From positions 12,586,001-12,650,000 of the forward strand of contig OX387606.1 in assembly GCA_947568835.1 (NCBI GenBank): a stretch of DNA of 64,000 bases, in the 5' to 3' direction. Positions 36,389-45,835 of the stretch are shown in pieces; position 1 is the stretch's first letter; each line of letters starts with the position of its first letter. The position numbers and the translations under genes were made by a program. The notes below the pieces were generated by a model. It saw only the letters and a list, made by a program, of their open reading frames with translations, was not told where the DNA came from and did no database searches. This stretch comes from Protonemura montana. Its lineage: Eukaryota > Arthropoda > Insecta > Plecoptera > Nemouridae.

Positions 36389-36414
36389 TTTTTGACTCCA
36401 ATTTTTTTAGCGTG
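36389..36414 (-). repeat. Right terminal inverted repeat of the 3.1-kb element
   Basis: Reads TTGACTCCAATTTTTTTAGC then GTG, followed by TA. It is the reverse complement of the left end, with a G/C difference after GGAGT. Confidence 0.75.
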
Positions 36415-36416
36415 TA

Positions 36417-37714
36417 CCCACGCACTCGTAAATCCACCGATGGATATCACCTATGTATAAATCGGTTCATCCTTTTATCCAGGTAACAGGTACAACCGTT
36501 GCCACCATTCTCGTGGCATTGTTCAAACAACATTCTCATTAGCAGTGCTATAATTGCTGCAGGAGGGGTCCAAAGGTGTACGCATCATTATAATTAATGA
36601 TTATACTACTAAAATATCGCGATGAAGTTGTTATTCACGGCATTATGAGTCCGTTGTACGTCGCGGTGTCATGTTACTGATATATGCCACAATTAATAAA
36701 GCTTTAATGCGGAATGTCATTGTTGCTTTTTCCAACTGAAAACCACATGGAAAATGAGGCACGACTTAATTAGAATCGAACGCGCTGGAATTCAATTACT
36801 TTTGAGTCGCGCTCGGTAGATGTGTGAAACGATATGCGAAGCGTTTCATCAATGTGCACACATAACGTTAATGACAAAATTGTCTGTGTCGCTAGGAAAA
36901 TTCATATTTGAAGTTTCTAATGCGTGTTTCGCTAAACTATTTCACATAGTCGGTTTGTTTGCTTCACTGCTGGCCTGGAAAGTTCACTATTCGGTTAGAC
37001 GGAGAGCATGCGAGCTCCAAAATATCACTTCTCAAATACTGTGGAATATTTTCAAACGGTTACCAGAACCAGCGGTCGCGGGCCAAAGCATCGAGAATTT
37101 CTCAGCCATTTCCCGATATGCATAGCAGCCATAACCATAGTTATTTCCTAAACTCCAGTCTCATGCACTTGTATAACGATGATCTTCCAGCTCGCATAGT
37201 TCTGGCGAAAACCACACTAAAGCCAATCCTCTAGCGGCCCTTGCCCCCCCCCCCCCCCCCCCCCCCCTCACCTACCCGATCTCCAACCTCCCGGAGGATG
37301 GTCAAAGCAGCTCAGAAATATGCGACGAGCGTCTGGACTCTGGGACTTGCCTCTGGTCCACATTTGCCGATATTTGAGATTCCTAGCGATCCATCCTCGG
37401 TTGGCGTCCGCGTGCCCATCGATGGGTACACGTTTCGATTCCCATAGCGTCGAATAAACGGCGTGGCGAGGAGTCGGCGTCGACATATCAGCTGGGTCAC
37501 TAGGGAATCACTCAAGTGTGATGGAGAAGGATTTCGCACTTCTGGTTCTCCTACTTTCTGTCTATATCGCATCCGGCTAAACTTTGCACTCTTTTTTTTT
37601 TGTAGAAAATGGTGACCGTTGAGTTGGTAACAAATATCGTTCGGGTGTCATGTCACTTGAAATATACCTATCAATTCATGCTAAGTGACTAGATAGATGG
37701 CAAAAATCTCTGCC
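36417..37714. other. Non-coding stretch
   Basis: No gene recognised. A 24-base poly-C tract at 37,244-37,267 is listed separately. The frame at 36,820-37,125 (101 codons) has no motif. Confidence 0.4.
37244..37267 (+). repeat. Poly-C tract, 24 bases
   Basis: An unbroken C run following CTTG and followed by TCACCT. Second of three tracts of this length and strand. Confidence 0.85.
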
Positions 37715-38028
37715 GTCTAGTCCGAGAGAGAAGATACCAGCACAAGGACTGCCTCACAGCATTGCTGCCAACTCACGAATGAAATTGCAGGTATGATCTT
37801 AGTGGTGGGATTCCAAAATAATTTTTACCAGCTGCAAAAGAATTCCCAGGATTATTATCGTTGGTAGAATAATGATTATACTAGCTCGAAAAAGAAGCAT
37901 CATGACGTGACAAAAGCTGCAGAGCGAGTGGTAAATTGCGGAAATCACAGGAGATAATTTGTAGTGTTTTTTTTTTAATTCAATTTCGTCCGCATTCCAC
38001 CCCAAAAAGGACCGGTGGCGCCTCTGCC
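37715..38028 (+). repeat. Family A interspersed repeat, copy 3
   Basis: Landmarks in order: GTCTAGTCCGAGAGAGAAG, ACAGCATTGCTGCCAACTCA, TAGTGGTGGGATTCCAAAAT, CATGACGTGACAAAAGC, GAAATCACAGGAGATAATTT, a T-run, GGTGGCGCCTCTGCC. Full-length relative to copy 2 and in the same orientation. Confidence 0.65.
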
Positions 38029-38193
38029 TCGTACAGCCAAAGATCACAAGACACCCACTCCCCAAGACGTCAAAGAGTCTATTCTATAACTGAGCAATTA
38101 CTCGGTCTTAGTATACTTAATTATTTATTAGACCCATACCAAGTTCTCCTTGCAGATTGCGGTATATATATGGCGACAACCGTGGGAAATCGA

Positions 38194-38213
38194 GCTCACC
38201 TGTAAAAAAAAAG
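38194..38213 (-). other. Candidate recursive (ratchet) splice site 2
   Basis: On the minus strand a branch-like CACTAAT and a run of C plus nine T end in ACAG, directly followed by GTGAGC (junction 38,200/38,199). Acceptor and donor abut with no exon. It is about 20.3 kb upstream of the site at 17,912 and 20.6 kb downstream of the one at 58,825. It lies only about 170 bases beyond family A copy 3, so an origin inside a repeat should be excluded; copies 1, 2 and 4 show no such sequence at this offset. Confidence 0.55.
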
Positions 38214-39660
38214 ACAAATTAGTGACTGAGATCGAAATTGCTACGGACATAAACATCTCGAGGCATGCCAAAAAAAAAAACACATCCTCAGCCCAGCTTG
38301 ACATAACACAAAATTGTCTACGAAGAATCGATATATTATTAATCTAATGAAATGTCATCACTAAGCCATACCGTAGTTTATAACCCAATATAATAACTTT
38401 TTTTTTCTCTGTAGACAAGGAGGATGTTCTTTCCACACCATGATAAATAACTTTCAAGCATGGTGCTACGTGCAATGGCCATCGCTTGTGAGCTGCAGGT
38501 GACTTTAGTTTGATATTCGGGCGCGCCCTATCAGGACACAGTCTCAGCGGGGCTACAAACGGCATAATTAATTACGACACTGCTGCCACCGCCGCGTTGC
38601 GCGACTCTGCACTAGGACGTCGCGACGCGCACCGACGCTGACAGGTGGCTGTTTTATGGGCGTCGGACAGCGTCGGGAGGCGTCGGTCGTACGAGCAATC
38701 ATTGATGACAATTATGTGGATGGTCCGCCTCATAGGTTGTGTACAAATTAAAAATATCCGATCGCGAGATTTTTGATTGAATCTATGGAGATGAAGAAAA
38801 CAAGCGATGAAAGTATGCAGGTACGCAACAGCAGGAGTTGACGCTAACATAAAATTTTATGCTGACAATTTATAACTAATGAAAGCTTTCAGCTTTGCGC
38901 GATGAGCATAACAAATGCAAGGACATGATATCCGTTTTCATAATCAAAACAGGAATTTATAATGGGATATTAATTGACCTGTTCGCGAGATGGTTTATGA
39001 AATGAAAATGAAAGTAAATGTGCAGCCCTTCTGAAATAACGGAGAGAAATAAGTCTTCCCGAAAAAGACGGCAATGACGAAACGAATAACACGAAAGCAA
39101 AATTAGATTCCATTCATTTTAGTATTCAAATTTCACAATAAAGTTTCCGGATATTAGAAGTGAACAAAGTCAAATGATCTTTCCGTATCGTTTCCATTTC
39201 TTCTTCAGGCAAGGACAAAAAAGCTAACTCCATTAACCCTATATTAAAATAAAATAGGTGCAAGTTTTCCCCCAAGGTTCAACCAAGCTTCATGAGAGTG
39301 AATATGGAGGTTATCATTTTCTTATTCATTATTTTCAAAGCAGACATGCGTAATGCGTAAACTGTGTTTAATGGGTACGGAAGAGCGAAAGATCATTCAC
39401 AAGGTTTCAGGTTAGAAGATTATAGGCGGATGGTCCCATAATTAAACATGCGATTTAATCGTTCGCTTCCTCACATTAACACGATTGAATACCGCGTTTT
39501 ATATTCAAATGTAATTAACTCGAGTCAGGAAAATGGTCTCGATGATTGCAGAACGAAGTGTTAGTTGCTTCTCGGGAGTTCTTTTCAAATGTTTAACGCC
39601 CACGTAACAGCGTCTTCGTAGCGTCTTCTGGCCGCCCAGTGGCGAGCAAGGTGGGACTTA
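38214..39660. other. Non-coding stretch with a GC-rich patch
   Basis: No gene supported. A CpG-rich patch (about 38,575-38,700) holds GACGTCGCGACGCGCACCG and repeated CGTCGG words. A plus-strand acceptor-like signal at about 38,416 is discussed under rejected items. Confidence 0.35.
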
Positions 39661-39748
39661 TTATGGTTTTTAATACCTTAGCACAAGTTTTGACAAACAC
39701 TTTTTGAACTAGGTTTTGAATGCTAAATGAAAAACAGCTAAATTTACC

Positions 39749-39783
39749 AACGTTTCGTAACTTGTACTTGTTACTTTATCAAG
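39749..39783 (-). ncRNA. Hammerhead-like core, arm 1
   Basis: Minus strand: TTGATAAAGTAAC, loop AAGTACAA, GTTACGAAACGTTGG. The five-pair stem and GAAA are kept; the CUGANGA box is changed, so it is probably inactive. Confidence 0.35.
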
Positions 39784-39825
39784 GATGAAAGAAGTCCTGA
39801 CAATTTTCCGATATTTCTTTCACCA

Positions 39826-39860
39826 TCGATAAAGTAACAGGTACAAGTTACAAAACGTTG
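39826..39860 (+). ncRNA. Hammerhead-like core, arm 2
   Basis: Plus strand: CGATAAAGTAAC, loop AGGTACAA, GTTACAAAACGTTGG. The stem is kept but the G of GAAA is lost, so it is presumed inactive. Confidence 0.3.
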
Positions 39861-41444
39861 GGAAATTTAGTTGTTCTTCAATTAGCATTCAAAACTCATT
39901 TTAAAAAGTTTTTGTCGGGCTAGGACTTAAATTAACAGATAAAAGCTACTATCAAGTGGGAAATTTTGATCAAACAGTGTCGTACAAAACAAATCATAAT
40001 CGTTTGGTAATGCGTATGTATATCGACACAATAAAATACATGAAACAGCATATAAAAGTATATCTTGGACTTGGCATCAAGACACAGAATGTCGAATTAG
40101 CTTGAAAACTGAGACCGAGATTCGGGTGTAATAAAGACACAGAATGCAGAATTCTTACCCCACGCCAAAGAAAACTGTCTCTCCGACGAAATGGTCATCG
40201 GCCTTTTTCCCACATCCCTGCGCCACTGAAACCAGCTGAGTTTAAGACAAAAGAGTACTATAAAGATCGTCGTGATGATCCAAGTTGCCCCGCCCTCCTA
40301 GCAATGCATCTGCAGAAACGAATTTGTTCCAGCGCACAGATGCCTAAAAATAAAACGGAAAAAACCTTTCGGTTCGGACTGCAAAACAAACACCTTCTCT
40401 GTAATTATAAAAGAGCTTTGTGCGTGAACCTCCCCAGCCACATATATCTCGCCGAACGCGATAAGCGTGGGAGCACCGAACGGCGGAGGCAGAACTATTT
40501 TACCCTCTCATTTCACGAGTAAATACCTTGAATTTACGAACACTTTTAACATACCAGCTGACCACATGACAACCGCATTTTACGCTCATAACTGTTCATA
40601 ATAAAAACATTTTAAAATAGTGACTTATCATGTCTCCTCTTAGAATTATTCGTCCCGGTTGTCTTTAAGAATATACATTATCGGGCTCATACCGAGCGGG
40701 CATAAAATACAATTATGCAAATGCATAGTGGAGTGAAAGAGAATCTAACACCTTCTTGCATAGAGCGACTCAAGTGCGCGTTAGCCTAATAAATCTCACG
40801 GGCTTGCAGTGTGCACTGGGCCGGGGCCATTCATTTAACCGATAGTGGGTACCATACCTCGTACATGTAGGATACGGATAACAAATGAACAAGATAAGTT
40901 ATGCATTACCTTGGATTAGAAGGCGATCGAACATGCTGCAAACGAAACGGTAGTAGATTACCACCATAGCGACAATGTTAAACTGTCTTCGCGAAAAATA
41001 TCCGCCAAATGACTAAATTACCCACAAAAATGTTAGTTTATTTTAGGTTGTTTCACTATCGTTTCGAGTGTTAACGATTTTCCTTTTGTTATTTCTTGCA
41101 GATTACTCGCATTTCAGTCTGGTTTATGTCAATTGATCGACATTAATGCTATCCTCAACGATTGATGTGCTGGTATCGATATTTCGGCGTAGTTATTCAA
41201 TTGTAGAGGTGTGTTAAAAAAGAAAGCCGCAATCGCCATTAGATAGCCCTTACTGTTACTACGCGTAGCCGGCAACATTAACAACAAACGACAACGACAA
41301 CACAAACATTAACGCTGGGCCTCTGACTATACCTATAAAGTCAATTATTGAAGTCAATGGTTAAAGTATCTTGCTATTGGACTGGTTATACCATTGATCA
41401 CTCTATGGTCCGTTAAAATTCGAATAGTCCGTTAATTTGCGCTA

Positions 41445-41457
41445 GTTGCTTAGCAAC
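41445..41457. promoter_or_regulatory. X-box (RFX-type) motif
   Basis: GTTGCTTAGCAAC is a perfect inverted repeat, GTTGC-TTA-GCAAC. It fits the RFX consensus RYYRYY-N(1-3)-RRNRAC known from ciliary gene promoters. A 13-base motif can occur by chance, and no transcription start is evident nearby. Confidence 0.35.
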
Positions 41458-44106
41458 AGCCTTTCAGTAGATGTTCTTTGTTTGTTAACGATTTGTTAAT
41501 TAAACCGGCACTTCATTGTGTCAAGTTAATATGGAAGCAACTTTTCGCAAAAGTGTCTTCAGAGCGAGATAGACTCTCTTTGGCGCAAAGAAAATTGCAA
41601 CAAAAAGGGCAAACACAAGCTTATGGTATAAATAAATATGCTTGACGCCAAATTATTTCATCCCTTGCTCTAAACTAAATGGGCCACACGACAGATGACA
41701 TATGAAAGACGCGCGTAAACAGTAGAGCACACAATTTAAAAACTCCTTCTCTAACCCTAATTTGGTTTGTCCGGGAAATATAACTCCATTTCCCGCAGCG
41801 CACAGTTTTGCAGTTTCCGGGTGATTTAGTAAACGTTTGGCTTTGTAAACGAGCTGATCCAAGTTTTATAATCAACCAAAGTCAACACTTTTATTAATGA
41901 GGTCACTTTGCAGCAACTAGATGCCGTTATACACAATCGCTATGAACCAACCCCCATACAAAAGTCTTTTGCGAAGGTTAACAGTGCAGTCGATATATAA
42001 GTATATAATGCTCAGAAGATAAGAATGCTCTCCGAATGGTGCATTATTGTCCGCTCAATTATGGAATAAGGTATACAATCTGTTTAGATCTCACAGAAAA
42101 GAACTTAGCGCTTGATGGTCGTAGCTTCAATGGGGTTAAAAAAGCAATTTTTTATTGGTTTTTTAATTGGTTTTCAAGTTTATCCGAGGAAAGTAATTAT
42201 GCATCACTATGGAACTAGAAAGAGTTAGTAATCACCATACCAAGCTATTTTGCGAGAAGGTAATTGAAGTGTGATCGTGAATTGGAGAATTATTTATACA
42301 CGAATTAAGAGGCAAAAAAATGTGTCTATCGATTCTTGTGCTTCATTTTATTCAGCAAATATCAATTATTTCGCGTAATTATGTTGCTTCACAGTTCTCG
42401 GTTCATCTATAGTGATTCTGGCGTCCGCACTCGATTTACTTGTCAAATTCTAGTAATCTCCTGAATATATCTGTGCGGCTAAAATACCGAATTTCCATCA
42501 AAGAAAATCCAAACAATTTGCGGTTTTTCATTAAAACCACCGAATTTTGATACGCTCTGTGATTGATATTGATGTGCATGTCCGATGGTAGTCAAAAAGT
42601 GGACAGGGAATTTCCGCAGGCCCGAAATTTATCGCAGTATTTGTCCTGGGCCACATTCATAAAGATTTATGATAAACAGCATCGCACATTGGTGTGGCGG
42701 TGGCGGCGACGGTCCACGCTCCACGCTTTAATCATTGTTAAATGTGTGTTTGCCTAACACAGTTACACGCGCCCGCCAACCGTTACACCTGAAATTTGAA
42801 AACTCTTCCAATGTAACGTGAAACTAACAAAGAGTGCGTGCGTCAGTTGCAATGATTTTGTCATGCGGTGGATAAATCACAGCTTGTTTTATTTCAAATT
42901 CAATAAAATGCTTGCGATTATTCTGCAAAAAAAAAATTTTTACCAATCAGAGCTAAAACAAATTTTACCAAAAAACCAACTTTTACTAGATATACAAATT
43001 CAAGCATTCCGTAAAGTATATCTAATAAAATTAATATAATAATTCAAGTATTTAGAAACATACATTTCTGATCAATTATTTGATTTGAAGTATAAATGTC
43101 ATCAAAAGCAAAAAAAATCTAACCATTCTGCACCACTGATCGATATTTTCGATTTAGAACATTTCGATCATTTCGATCTGTGGATGTTACCGACAAAAAC
43201 ACTTTTTTTCTAAATGACAAATGAAAATGTATTTTTTTAATCATTCTGAAGGATCGCTAGATAAATAAACTGCAAAATAGCGCACATCGAATTACTTAAC
43301 AACAACAACAAAAAAAATGCGACGCCTGCAAGCAATGGAAAGAAGCAATCCAATATTACAGAATTTGAGCCAGCTCAATAAATTGAGAGCAAATCCAGAC
43401 ATTAAGCATATTTTCCGTGCAAATTGTATTTTAGTTCCATGGAGCGCGAACGCTTGGCACCGGTGCAAGCTCAACCCATTCAATCGACTTCATATTAGTC
43501 TGTGAAGCCATGTGAAACTATCACCACAGCCAGGGTGCATGGGTCATTGAGAATAGTTTGAAAACTCTCTTTCCAAAGTCGGTATCACTGATGTGATTGG
43601 TCACAGCATACACTAACCACAAATCGCAGAGGTCGGTCGATGAAAGAAGATGAACACTTTGGGCGTCGGCCAAGTTGAAGACTTCCGTTCAAGCAATCAT
43701 AAAACTCGAATCAATGATACTGCGATCTCCATTCGCGGTGATTTTTCAGCTGGTAAGTGTATTAAAACGGTTAGCGAGAATGATTGGTGGCGTGGGCGAC
43801 GCCAGCGAGCGGCTCACCTACATTTTCCTTGACATTACTGACAACCGCTATGGCTGGATTAGGTCGGTCATCAATCATCGACCAGAGAACTAGGTTCTCG
43901 TTTGTGTAAGAGCAATTCTATGCAGTTGATGCATTTGCACAGGTGAATGCATGGTCTAGATGTGCTGACTAAAACGTCCAACATCATGGAGGGATGATGG
44001 AGGTCCTTGGTAGCTTCCTCAAATGTCGCAAGATCAGTATTAACTTTCGTGATCCATTTATGGGTAAAAAAAGATCAACTAAATATTTTTGGGCATGTCT
44101 TGAAGT

Positions 44107-44150
44107 AAGTTTTGGGGAAGTTTTGGGGAAGTTTTGGGCGAGCTTTGGGC
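44107..44150 (+). repeat. 11-base minisatellite, four units
   Basis: AAGTTTTGGGG appears twice exactly, then as AAGTTTTGGGC and GAGCTTTGGGC. The G-runs are regularly spaced and could form a G-quadruplex on the plus strand. Confidence 0.8.
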
Positions 44151-44197
44151 GATACCAATAAATCTCTGTGCCTTTGCCCGCTGTATAAATTCGGCGC

Positions 44198-44229
44198 GAA
44201 ATTCGCTATGGCGTTGTGTAGCGAATTTC
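44198..44229. repeat. Perfect 11-base inverted repeat
   Basis: GAAATTCGCTA, a 10-base loop, then TAGCGAATTTC. More TTCGC/GCGAA words follow to about 44,256, so the hairpin is part of a small inverted-repeat cluster. Confidence 0.75.
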
Positions 44230-45479
44230 TAGCGTAATAGCTTACGAATTCGCTTCGTAACGCCTCAATGATAAAGCTGTTTCCCATTAGAAATGACGTC
44301 TCTGGTACGCTACGGCGCGGCGAATAAATTTGAAATTTGGTCGAGGGGGGGAAAATTTGGACGCTCACCTTTTCACGGCTGCGATTTAGCTTAATAAATG
44401 CCATGAGGAGAGCCAACACCAATTTTTTTACTACATGACTTACCCTGCAAAAGCCAGGGTGCTTTTTACGATGTTTTCGCTTCGACCTTGAGAAGCTAAG
44501 ATCGGCTAATAAGAAGCGAACGTCACTTCTATGCCGTCAAAACCACGAAGGTATCGACGTATCGACGTAAGATTTTGCAAATGATTAGGCGTTTTGCTAA
44601 ATTAGACTTATCTTCAAATGTTGCAGTAATAAAGTGGTCTTTGGTAACACACTACCAATATGGCTGCCGAACGATAGTTACTGTGGCGAGCAAACGTAAA
44701 AATTGGAATCACAGGTTCATATACGTTGTGTGTAACCGTTAGAAACTCAAGTGGTCAAAAAAGACAAAATGGAAAATTCGCTGATGTAAGTTGCATTTTG
44801 TATTATCAAGTTTCTCCGGAAGGATATTTCTGCATAAGGAACAAGACTAATAATTTCTCATCAGGATACCTAAGGGCACCTAAAAAGCACAACGCATTTA
44901 GAGGTTTAGATATTCCCTTCGAGTTTGGCTTTTAAATTGCTGTCAACTAGACCCACGTTGACAGGTGAGCTAGTGCCGGTGCAGCACACAGTACGTGCAC
45001 CCCATTCGTGACATGCCTATAGGGTTAGGTCATGGTAGGATGAGTATTAAAACCATCCATAATCGCACGATCGTCGACCGTATGGTACGGCATACCACCT
45101 CGTATGTAATGAGCATTCGCGCCGTATTGTACTGCCAATAAAGGAATAATTCAAAACGCTAAACACCACTTTCATACAAATCGTATAAATTGAACGAACA
45201 GTGCGGTAAAAATAGTGCGCACCGTGTGCAAATCGAATAACATACTGCGTTAGCGATGCACATATTTATTCAGCTACACCCGCTTTTGCGTTCGCACGCC
45301 TGAATTGCGAATTGGTTTGTGGAAAAGTACTGCAGGGATTGGTCAAGTCAGCCATTGTAACTTTTTTAAAAGCCACGTTTTTTGTTGGCCCCAAAAAACA
45401 ATGCGGAATAAAAATGGGCGATTTTTGGCTGAGGATAGCGAGTGAATGGTACGGTTCAATTCGACTACCCGGAAAATGA

Positions 45480-45835
45480 TATACGACTTATGTTTGTTCG
45501 CACTCTAAAGGCCAAAAGGCTTAACCGATTTTTATCAAACTTAAAAATACCTTCAAAATCTTTGAACTTAGATCTGATACGTTTTTAAAACAATAGCCTA
45601 ATAGCCATAACAGTTTTTTTTTTATCAAAATTTACGAACAATTTCGGACATTTTCATCAAAGTTTTCGATCAAAAAATGTAATGAACAGTCAGACGGCTG
45701 AACCGATTTGGCCAAAATGAAAATCGGTCAACATTTTCATCAAATAATCCAGAGATATTTCACAGAGCCTTGGATGAACCGAAAGTACCGAAAGAAGGAA
45801 GAGGGGGTGCCTCTTTCCGAAAAAAATAAATAAAT
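45480..45835 (+). mobile_element. Decayed repeat of the 'GGCTGAACCGATTT' type
   Basis: Two related words, AGGCTTAACCGATTTTTATC (near 45,517) and ACGGCTGAACCGATTTGGCC (near 45,693), lie 176 bases apart. The block ends in AAATAAATAAATAAAGGAC. Text of this kind is common in non-coding ends of insect transposable elements. No coding sequence is seen, so the class cannot be told. Confidence 0.3.

Larger units (their letters stand above)
33303..36414 (+). mobile_element. 3.1-kb TIR element carrying a SAMD3-like gene, unclassified DNA transposon
   Basis: The left end is CACGCTAAAAAATTTGGAGT. The right end, read in reverse, is CACGCTAAAAAAATTGGAGT. TA flanks both ends (33,301-33,302 and 36,415-36,416), as expected for a TA target duplication. 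Both end regions are loaded with GAGTG/CACTC words and GAGTGAAA...TTTCACTC hairpins; on the right they form a 123-base tandem array. Between them is a multi-exon gene body (33,692-35,176) similar to the SAMD3-like family. No DDE transposase of a family I know is visible. It may be non-autonomous with a captured gene, or the SAMD3-like gene may be the element's own. The ends and TA are seen; mobility is inference. The gene is decayed, so this copy is probably inactive. Confidence 0.65.
39661..39922. mobile_element. Head-to-head pair of Penelope-like terminal fragments
   Basis: Arm 1 (about 39,675-39,809, minus) and arm 2 (about 39,826-39,922, plus) both contain the block also found at 4.0 kb. 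The block runs: GTAAC stem, 8-base loop, GTTAC stem, AAACGTTGG, AAATTTAG, AGCATTCAAAAC. They are in opposite orientation with the hammerhead-like cores facing inwards, and so form a large inverted repeat. A short direct repeat GGACTTA flanks the pair (39,654-39,660 and 39,923-39,929) and may be a target duplication. The opposite arrangement matches rearranged Penelope-like copies. No coding part remains. Confidence 0.5.
39930..45479. other. Non-coding stretch
   Basis: No supported gene. It holds a symmetric RFX/X-box-like motif (41,445-41,457), an 11-base minisatellite (44,107-44,150) and an exact hairpin (44,198-44,229), listed separately. The part from 42,800 to 43,300 is very AT-rich. Confidence 0.4.

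Noticed and set aside
38417-38497. Plus-strand acceptor TTTTTTTTTTCTCTGTAG with an open 81-base stretch up to CAG|GTGACT
   Set aside because: The donor is weak, the strand is opposite to the well-supported exon, and the peptide has no recognisable pattern.
42824-42922. Minus-strand acceptor TTTTTTTTTTGCAG followed by 32 open codons and a stop, like a last exon
   Set aside because: The frame is short enough to be chance, no poly(A) signal follows at a sensible distance, and the region is AT-rich enough to produce such tracts by accident.
44955-44975. Plus-strand GACAG|GTGAGC
   Set aside because: No pyrimidine tract (CCCACGTTGACAG), and the word is expected a few times by chance in 128 kb of both strands.
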